A stretch of 64,000 bases of DNA. Origin: Luzula sylvatica (taxonomy: Eukaryota; Streptophyta; Magnoliopsida; Poales; Juncaceae). Position 1 is the stretch's first letter. Each line of letters begins with the position of its first letter. Of the stretch, positions 55,731-64,000 are shown one piece after another. The stretch spans positions 6,054,655-6,118,654 of the forward strand of contig OX326961.1 of the NCBI GenBank assembly GCA_946800325.1. Reading direction: 5' to 3'. Under the pieces are notes generated by a model. That model was not told where the DNA came from and ran no database searches. It saw only the letters and a program-made list of their open reading frames with translations. Position numbers and translations under genes: made by a program.

Positions 55731-56404
55731 ACCCTCACTTCCTTCAGTTACTATTCACCTCCATAAGCCATGAAATTTACCAAATTGACGCAATTTTAGT
55801 CCTGTTTTTTCAATTGGTTTGGTTTACAATCATTGAAATTTAATTTATTCTTCAACTGTTACATATGTCTTTCTCTTCAATAGCATCTATAAATTATTGA
55901 AGAGACAGCACGAAGTATATACAGGTTATTATTGAAGACCTGGAAAATGTTATATTCTAAAACTATTGATTAAGTACAGATTAATGACAACCAAGTATTG
56001 ATTAATAAGAATACTACTTAAAAGAGACTGATTAGTGACAAAAAAAAACCAAGTACTTTATTTAAGTATTGGTAAGTGGTAATTCATTAAAATAGCCTAA
56101 TTTGCTTGTTCCGATCAGGTCATATTTTGTCATAGTTTTACTTTTACTTTTCATTGGATGTTGGTTTTTGTAAGATTGGGAGTTATGCTCGGTTTGTTAG
56201 TGGTGAGATTCTTGTTGATCGATTTGGTTCTAAATCTTGAGAGTTAAATGCACATTTGATATGAGGATCAAACTAATACATAATTGTACCAAATTTCATC
56301 TCAATTGGAATCTCAGCGAATTATTATTACTTATCATGTTCGACTTGCGTTATAAATAAAAATACTTGGATCAGAATGTATATTTAACTAATTCATCTTT
56401 GTAG

Positions 56405-57720
56405 GAAGAGCATAATCTCGCTGGTGGGGTCGATATTGAAGTTGTTTTCACATATATACCCTTTCAAAAACAGAAAGTAGCGAATATGTTCTTGTAAAAA
56501 CTAAAATTGGTTTTATATTGAGTTTTGGAGTTTGGAAGCACTGTGTGGCAAGGCTACACAACTTGGAGATGGAAATATAAATACATGGTATGTAATTGAA
56601 ATAATTATTTATTTTGGCTTTCAAAAGTATTATCTAAATTAAAACTTTTACATTTGAACTGAAAAAAATCTTTGGTTCATCAGAACTGAAAAAGTTTATT
56701 AAATTTCAAGAAATATGATTTCATATTTTTATAACTATCTACAACCTCTCCTTTTTGTCTAATTAGACGTACTGTTTGCATGATAGATTGCATTGAAAAT
56801 CAAGCATAGTAGCAGTATATTATTTTGTCTTCAATGCCATTGAAGGTAATTTCAATATTAGAGAAGATGCATTCTAAAAGGCTAGCTTATTACTTTGGTC
56901 CCTCTTATATATACACTCCCAAGTACACATTTAGATTGTTCTATTTCACTTCATTTTTTTTTCGTTAATCTTTCTAAATCTAATTTAAGTAATATTCAGG
57001 TTGTTAAGGTTTAATTATGCTTTATGGTTAGTAATTGGGATCATTGAGCATCTTGCTTAGTAAATTTTGTTTTGTTTTAATGACTGATTTTTAATTTGTG
57101 ATAATTTCAGGGGTGCAGCAATAATTCTTCCAGAAATTAGTGGCCCTCTTTAAAGGAATTATATCGACCATTTATTAAAGCGAGGAATTCAACTTTCATT
57201 ATTTCATAAAGAACGCGTGGGTTGTGACGCACAGAGTCTCTTACTGGTAAAATTTGCTTCGTTATAACCATGAGGGTATTTAATTTATGATATTTTGATT
57301 ATTGTGTGATATAATATTAGAAGTTTCTGTTATGAATTTAAAAGTATCAAAACAAATTATGAATATTGATTTTAGATTGAAGAAGAGAATAATGATTGAT
57401 TGCAGCGTCAATTATCAGGTCAGATTTTTATACTTTGCTATTTTATTTCATTTCTTGCTTGGTTAATCTTTCTACATTTAATCTTAAGTAGTATTTGGGG
57501 TTTTAACGTTTAACTATGGTTTTTAGTTTAGTAATTAGGGTTACGCTTCTTGCTCTTTTTTGTTTTTGTTTTGAGGGTTGATTTGTAATTTGTAATAAAT
57601 TTCAGGTTTGCATTATGGACATTTCAGGTTGTTCATCTTGCTTTAAAGAACATTTTTCTGGTGATCTTTTCAGTTCTCTACAAGTCATGTGGTTATTTCG
57701 TTAATCTGCCCTTATAATTC
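56405..57720 (+). pseudogene. Gene fragment with retained introns, unknown family
   Basis: An exon at about 56522-56579 reads WSLEALCGKATQLGDGNIN and TW up to a donor TG|GTATGT. It joins in frame to the exon after TTTCAG (57110), which continues GAAIILPEISGPL, then RNYIDHLLKRGIQLSLF and HKERVGCDAQSLLL, to a donor CTG|GTAAAA near 57250. An in-frame TAA between GPL and RNY (where AAA would keep the frame open) disables it. An earlier piece at 56413 reads EEHNLAGGVDIEVVF. Short exon-like islands follow at about 57406, 57606 and 57671. Consistent phase across the intron argues for a genuine gene ancestry. Family not recognised. Confidence 0.55.
56955..57120 (+). repeat. Duplicated intron segment, copy 1 (copy 2 at 57450-57615)
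   Basis: GTTAATCTTTCTAAATCTAA...AAGTAATATTCAGGTT...TTGATTTTTAATTTGTGATAATTTCAG parallels GTTAATCTTTCTACATTTAA...AAGTAGTATTTGGGGT...TTGATTTGTAATTTGTAATAAATTTCAG about 490 bases later. Both copies end at a 3' splice site, so an intron end and acceptor were duplicated within the gene fragment. Confidence 0.75.
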
Positions 57721-57782
57721 GGAAGAATTGATTTTCTTATTCAAGTTACGTTTTTCCAAATCATTAACTTGTTTTTCAGGTT

Positions 57783-58630
57783 GGGGGCCGTTTTACGGAA
57801 ATACCATAAAACGGTAAAAAAAACGGTGAAAAACGGTCACCGAAATCGATAATAATTTAATTAAAATTTATAGATAAAACAAAAAATATATAATAATTCA
57901 TTTTTTAATAGTAAAAAAAATAACATAAACAATATCCAACATAAACGTAACATCAAAAAAAGAATGTCCAACATAAACGTAACATCAAATATAAATTCAA
58001 ATCCAAACAAAAACTAAAGCGTAAAATCATTAACATTATTTAAGACCAAATCCGTCGGAGTTGATCCCTCGTTAATGTCGAATTCCACATTCTTCTCATC
58101 CGTTGTCATAAACATAACATCAAAACGAATGTCCAACATAAACGTAACATCAAAATATAAATTCAAATCCAAACAAAAACTAAAACACAAAATCATTAAT
58201 ATCATTTGAATTAAATTAGCACGCACAGCCACAATTTATGAAGAAGAAGTTAGCCTTTGTTGTGAAGAAGAAGAGAACATCCATTGTCGCAAATTAAATT
58301 GAGTCGTCGTCATTCTTTTGTCAATCGTGAAGAAGAACTGAAGAATGGAGCATCCCAACAATTGTCGGGAAGATGAAGAAGAACTAAAACGGAGACTCGG
58401 TAAAAAAAAAATCATGTGCCGAGACAAATAACTGGCCCAAAAAATTAAAAAAATCCGGGCCCAAAATAATTAAAAGAAAAAATTGGTATGTAAAACGGGT
58501 TAAAAACATTTTCGGTCAAAAAAACGGTCAAACACGGTGAAAAAACGTTTGACTGTTTTTTGAAACGTTACGGCAAAAACGGTACGGTCTTCCACCGTAA
58601 CATCGTTTTTCGATCGTTTTTCGGTATTTT
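57783..58630. mobile_element. MITE-like element with AAACGGT subterminal repeats
   Basis: The left zone CCGTTTTACGGAAATACC plus AAAACGG repeats, and the right zone is dense in ACGGTC, CCGTAAC and CGTTTTTCGG; the ends are weakly inverted. Inside, a 165-bp block is tandemly duplicated (AATGTCCAACATAAACGTAA at 57963 and 58128). Minus-strand leader-like DNA sits at 58236-58430. A hAT derivative is likely, but the termini are not exact. Confidence 0.45.
57963..58205. repeat. Tandem duplication, 165-bp period
   Basis: AATGTCCAACATAAACGTAA at 57963 and 58128, followed in both by ATTCAAATCCAAACAAAAAC. Confidence 0.85.
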
Positions 58631-58894
58631 TTGCAAGATTGGCATGGACAACGACTTTTTTCGTGGAATATGTTGGGTATATAGTGGTTTGTCTTTAGTT
58701 TTTGTGTCTGTTGTGATATCTTGAATTGTAACCGATTAATTATGATGATGTTGAATAGATGTTTATTTATGATGTAATTTTGTTTTCCTTTGTCTACTTG
58801 AAATAATATCATTTGGTTATATTCATTTCAATTTTAATTATCAAAAGGCAAACAAGAACTTTAAGTAAATATGAAAAATACAAATATTACAACC

Positions 58895-58921
58895 CACAGC
58901 GAAACGCGAACTATTTCCTAT
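58895..58921 (+). mobile_element. Decayed Helitron 3' end
   Basis: CCCACAGCGAAACGCGAAC then TATTTCCTATT. Two or three changes would restore a CCCGC...GCGGG hairpin and CTAGT end. No 5' end is visible. Confidence 0.35.
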
Positions 58922-58929
58922 TGGGGAAA

Positions 58930-61900
58930 TGGGGATTCACCGAGAAGAAAGGGCACTTCAATTTCATCTATTAAATCATGAACCGAGTTCATCTTATTAA
59001 ATATGAAAATTGTTAATGTTTCAAGATTTAGTTAACTTTATAATTAGATTAAGATCATATTTTGATAAACTTTATACAGTTAGAAATTAGATTACGTGAG
59101 ATGTTTGATTTTTTGCCTTGAAAAATGTTAAGAGAATGATTATATTACGATTAGAAAATACATCACATAAATAGATAGTAAAATACATATCCTCACTCTC
59201 ATTATGTAAAAATACAAAAATACAAAACTTTTTTGCTTATTTGTAATTTTATGGACTTTTTATGATTTATTTATACTTTCGATCTTTACTTAATATAACA
59301 ATAATTGTTATCATAAATTTTTTTTTTTTTTGTAAATCTTGAATTATCAACCTATCGTTATTAACTATTTTTATACATCATCAAAGGATCTTTTGTAGTA
59401 CCATAACTTGTTTGGTAATTTTCAGGAGAAAATTATAATAATGTGATGAATGAGATCGACTAGATGATATTTTAACATTTAAATAGGAATATATTAAAAT
59501 ATTTTGTTGAATATATTTTTACTATTACTTGGAATAATTATTTTTTGGCAATATAGTAAACTAGGGCCAGAACACCCAAAATATCGGGACCGGTCTTGGT
59601 AAGATGGTATGATGTGGTTTGATTATACTCATTGATTATAAACTTGATTTTTCTAATAATTATATTTCTACGTAAACACTCATGTGTCATTTAGAAGAAA
59701 AAAATAGAATAATATCCTTAAATCATGTCATTGTTTTTTAAATTAAATATCGTACAATTAAGATTAAAATATAAATAAAACTCTTCATATTTGAGGTAAT
59801 ATCCACCGAAAGCAAATATGAAAAGTTCTGTTTTGTCATTTTCACTCATTCTTGTACACAATTTAGTTTAATATTTATGGAATATTGTATTATAATACAT
59901 CTTCTCTCCTTTTTTCAAATAACAAAAAAAAAACATTTTAAAGATAAAAATTATATGTTGTAAAATATAACTATTATCCTAAATAAGTTATTAATAAATA
60001 ATTTAATGTGAAATCACAAATAATAATATATACTAATAAAATATTATAAAAAATACAAATATGTTATAAAGATTGCATAGAATATTATTATTTTTATTAA
60101 TATATTATATTATTATAATAGTATTATATTTTTTAAATTGCGATTATATGTTTTTCATAATTTGTTTTGATCATATTTAATACATATATAAAAAATTTGA
60201 GGCGTCACATATTTTATTTGCATGATATCACTATTGTCTGTATAAAACACAATACGACTTAGAATTATTAGGATAAAATGGACGATAATATATCTTTCGC
60301 TCCGTTCTGTGTATCTACTAATGATATTATTATATTTGGACTCACAATTAACTCATTAACCAGTCTTCTTGATGTACTCACTCAAATATTTCTTAGGAAA
60401 AAATTACATAAACAAATTTGAAACACATAATTTGTGTGCCTTCACGAAGAAGATAACAATTACGGAAAAAATTCAATAACATAACATAGCCGGTGCAGTT
60501 ACCAATAATTAACTGTGTGTAAATATCATTGTAAATACCAATTAATATGTGCATCACGCACATAAAAACACGCACTGTACACGCACTCCTTAATTGGGTA
60601 GTAATTTTCCTAATTTGATTATCATTGCATTAAATACCCATTAATAAGTTTACAATTATACCTGTGCGTGGTGGTTGGGGGTTTACAATTGCGGGGTGCC
60701 TATCATTTCTCTTGTAAATACAGTGGTACATCACGGTACTATATTTTTCAATATAATTTGGTTGCGGCACTTAAAACCTGCCTCATTAAATAATTTTCTT
60801 TTTTGTGTGCTTCACAAAAAGACATGATATGTCTATTGACCGGTACCGAATTTGCCCACTTGACATTGGGTATGTACGGTGTACCAAAACATATGATTAC
60901 TATTCTATCATGCCATTTTCATTTCTAAACATCTCTTTTATTGTAAATAGAAATTACATAATCATCTTCTTTCATAAGTACAAATTATATCATGTAACCT
61001 AGAAGTTTTCAAACTTGGCATATCAGTGATATAAAATATACAACTACATATTGTGTTATTAGTATTTTGCATCTATATCACATCACCAAATTTGGATGAG
61101 ATGTCAGATTTCTCCGTCTTCAAGGAGAACAAATATGATATGACTATGTAGCGATATTTGTTTGAATTAATCAAGAATTGCAATGTACGTGTTGTATGTA
61201 AGTAATATAGGTAATTTGTATTTAACATACCTATATATCAGAGAAGATATCTCTGTGTAGTGTGTATACAATGTTGTGTCCAATTTCGATATTTGTTGTT
61301 TGAATTTAAAATGCCATGGAATACACATGATTGGATACAAAGTTCAATTTATGCTGGAGATCGAATGTTATGCATTTTCTTCGACATGTAAATAATAATT
61401 TAGTGATGAATTTTTCATGGTTTATCATAATGATATGTTAGTATGTTTTATTGAAGAATTAACCAAATGGACCTAACATTTCATTGTATTGTTGTAGGGA
61501 TTAGGCCACTTGGCCATATTTTAACTGAATTTTTTGGTGATATAATTTGTAAAATGGGCCAAAATATCATGTGATATGTACATCGATAAAAACATCCGGT
61601 TTGTAAATTCACTTATTTGTATTTCGTGCGGTAAATCATATTTAGCTCATGATAATTGATAACCCACTACATTAAACAATTAAAGACATAAAATAACACA
61701 TAATTATCTTCCCAATTTATAATTTTTTCATATATTGGCTGTAGTGAACATGAGATTTGTAATAAATATCAAAAATAAAATTTTGACATTTGCCTTTATT
61801 CCGTATAAAATAGTCTGAATCGAATTTGAGGTTCAATATTTTTAAAAATTTCGTAGTTCAAAAATATAATCTAGTATGTTTGATATTTCATAATAATTTG

Positions 61901-62180
61901 GTCGTAATATTGTTGTAAAGATTACTTAAATATAGATTTAACAATTTTTATGATTTAGTAATTATTAATTATTTTTGGAGTTAGATAAATAAATAAAACA
62001 ATTATTTGTAATATCTGATATATAGTTTTAATTGATTTAGTAATTATGTGAACTATTTGAGTGCGTATGCAAATAAATAAATCATAGGGTTATATTTGAA
62101 ATGTTTCAATCTAATCTTGGGCCGCAGCCTTTCATTATTGTTTGAGCGGTGTATGTATAGGGGCCAAACTATGTAACCAT
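58930..62180. other. No gene recognised
   Basis: Long AT-rich stretch without supported frames. 60480-60740 has a GCACGCACATAAAAACACGC/GTGCGTGG pair suggesting a MITE scrap, and GGTACC-type motifs lie near 60840-60890. Confidence 0.45.
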
Positions 62181-62185
62181 TTCGC

Positions 62186-63551
62186 CGTTTGGCAAGCGGA
62201 ATTAGTAGAGTGGAATCGGATTATAAGGTGGAGGAGAAAAAAGTTATGGAATTACTAATTCTATAGTTTGTTTGGATGTTCAAATTTTAAGATGTTAGAA
62301 AATATAATTTTTTGTTTGGTTGTTTAAATTTTTTTGAAATTTTGTTATTGAAAATGTAGAAATAATATTTAATTCAAATTAGTAAAATAAGGAAGTATCG
62401 TTAAATCATCAAATAGTATTAAATATATATGTATATATAATATTTATTAATTATATGGATTTAATATAATATTACTACAATATAATTATAATAAATATAT
62501 CTTATTGTATTAATTATATAGATACAATAATTATAATTTTATAATATTATTATTATATATTATTACAATAATAAATATTATATTAATTATCTGAATACAA
62601 TTATATAATAATATTATTTAATTATTTAATTATTATAATATAATTTCAGTTTGTGTATATGCAAACTCAATCAAAATCATTGAGATAGATCTCCACGTAC
62701 CAGTATCGATATGTGTTGATGTTAATTTACAATATCAGTACATATAACTTGCAAGTATAAGATTCAGTTCTTATTTTATTATCCAAGTGATTTATCTATC
62801 CCTAATATCAGTAAACCTCTCATCAACCTGATTAAACATAAACACAGGAAAGAAAATCAATGGAGAATCTCTTAAAGGTATCAATGCAAAAAATTAAAGA
62901 GATCAAATAAATGATAAGTAAGATTTACTTACAATTTACAAACACACAAACTGCAAATAATTTTGAGTTAAAAACAATTAGGTTTGAGTAAAATTTTATT
63001 CAACCACATGGAATTTGAGTTGTACTTCTAAAATTAAAGAAAGAAAAAACCAAATTGGAGAATTATATAATCACTAATCAACACAAGATGCATCCATATC
63101 ACATAAAAAAATCTGATAACAAGAAAATTGCCACGCACGCAAAGTACCTTTCAAAATTAAGAGGCCAACAAAACAACAAAGAGAAACAGAAAACCACTAA
63201 TAGCAACAAAGAACATATCCTACCTTCTTGGAGAGAGAGAAGAGAGATGCCAAATCTTTTCAGCGAGAGACAAGGAGAATCTACTAGTCACATGAGGGAG
63301 ACCGAAAGAGAAATCATATTAGCTAATTAGCGTAATAATAAGACTTAGAAGGAGAGGGATTGGGCGCCATAATTTTGCCGGCTCTTGGCGCTTTGGGTTT
63401 TTGGCGAGCGAAATTTTGCAGGTAAAGAAGGAAATGAGAGAAGCCGGCAAAGTTTAATTCCACTTGGTTATGCTCGCCAAACAAAGAATTTGTGTTTTGC
63501 CGGATCTCAAAATGACAATTCTGTCAAAATTTCAGTGTCCCAAACAGGCCC
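62186..63551. mobile_element. Possible MITE-like element, weak termini
   Basis: The left GCCGTTTGGCAAGCGGAATT and the right (reverse complement) GGGCCTGTTTGGGACAC...GTTTGGCGAGCA share TTTGG blocks. An inner inverted pair GGCGAGCGAAATTTTGC / GCTCGCCAAACAAAG lies at 63400-63485. Between them lies AT-rich DNA and a GA-rich patch at 63220-63350. Boundaries and target duplication are not established. Confidence 0.3.
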
Positions 63552-64000
63552 TAAGTAATAGTTGAAGAGAAAGAGGGATAGAAGTGAGGAAAAAAAATGC
63601 CAAATCATTATAGTCCAATATAGGAAATTTACTCTACTAGACTTGGCAAGCGAGTATGGAGGATTCGTTTCGAGTTTCGATTTCGCATTTCTTTTCCGTT
63701 CGATATTCGTTTTCGATTTCAGAGCTAGTTTTTGGATTCCGTGTTGACATCGATCTATCTGTGAGTGTTATTCTCCCTCTCACCATTATTTATACCTATT
63801 TTGATTAAAACGGATTTTGTTCCAAAAAGCGTATTGAATTACGAAAGCGTATATTATTTCGTTTATGATATAGTGATATTTCGAGAAACTGATTTCGAAT
63901 TAGAGGATTTGATAAATAAAATGAATTTGGATAATGATTTTGAATTACGATTCGAACTTGATATTAGTGATATATTTGGAACTGATTCTGAATAACAGGT
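63552..64000. other. No gene established; acidic open frame at the window edge
   Basis: A 76-codon plus frame (63765-63995) with DFELEDLINKMNLDND-type acidic sequence ends just before the window. The TTTCGA/TTCGAAT repeats that create it look like retroelement or simple-repeat DNA. No domain is recognised. Confidence 0.3.

Noticed and set aside
1..64000. CRISPR array, rRNA, plastid or mitochondrial insert, bacterial operon
   Set aside because: No regularly spaced identical repeats with unique spacers, no rRNA motifs, and no organelle gene was recognised; organism type and splice signals are plant nuclear.
1..64000. Complete LTR retrotransposon
   Set aside because: No primer-binding site next to a direct repeat, no gag-pol frame and no integrase or RT core was seen; the 240-bp repeats at 32-33 kb lack these features.

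Overview
The window looks like repeat-rich, gene-poor nuclear DNA from a flowering plant. The sequence is strongly AT-rich. Coding-like pieces are short, are bounded by GT/AG-type splice junctions and match plant families (P-type Ca2+-ATPase, ribosomal protein eS12, plant L1-type LINEs, KDM3-type JmjC proteins). Plant DNA transposon classes dominate. No bacterial operon, rRNA, CRISPR array, plastid block or intact LTR retrotransposon was recognised. The species cannot be named from what is visible, and no intact protein-coding gene could be established. Almost every open frame on either strand is short, unsupported or a by-product of simple repeats.

Layout. 1-300: possible first exon of a plus-strand gene. 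About 1.3-3.88 kb: Helitron-type 3' region with degenerate repeats, ending in a clear Helitron 3' terminus at 3878. 6.8-7.8 kb: complete Mutator-like element with a 9-bp target duplication. 10.5-12.5 kb: hAT/foldback fragments and a plus-strand pseudogene of ribosomal protein eS12. 12.9-13.5 kb: very GC-rich minisatellite followed by a CA repeat. 13.5-14.7 kb: promoter and leader-like region with coding-like exons on the minus strand. 16.3-20 kb: exon-like fragments, a plus-strand LINE remnant and an intron-containing minus-strand pseudogene of an autoinhibited Ca2+-ATPase. 20-31 kb: mostly AT-rich DNA with Helitron ends, an inverted repeat and small coding-like scraps. 31.0-31.5 kb: second complete Mutator-like MITE. 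32-33.4 kb: 240-bp direct repeats. 34.1-35.4 kb: Helitron end with a tRNA-like box A/box B segment. 35.5-36.9 kb: transcript-like region with KDM3/JmjC-like exon pieces. 37.3-38.7 kb: near-perfect hairpin and a complete hAT MITE. 39.8-41.6 kb: Helitron with both ends, containing a Mutator fragment and an expanded repeat array. 43.3-43.8 kb: second hAT MITE. 44.8-45.3 kb: minus-strand 5' exon that shares its promoter-leader with 3.9 kb. 47.3-48.1 kb: MITEs. 49.1-50.4 kb: minus-strand LINE remnant split by a nested MITE. 50.7-54.2 kb: 3.47-kb Pack-MULE-like element with captured 5' gene parts. 55.6-57.7 kb: gene-fragment exons. 57.8-63.6 kb: foldback/MITE material and featureless AT-rich DNA.

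Together this is a record of transposition and gene-fragment copying, not a working pathway. Three Mutator-type insertions (6846, 31010, 50709) share near-identical GGGAA(A)TTTT termini and carry exact 9-bp target duplications. At least three Helitron 3' ends have clear or fair hairpin-CTAG|T architecture, with more diverged ones elsewhere. All calls come from reading the sequence. No alignment or database search was run, so family names rest on recognised motifs.
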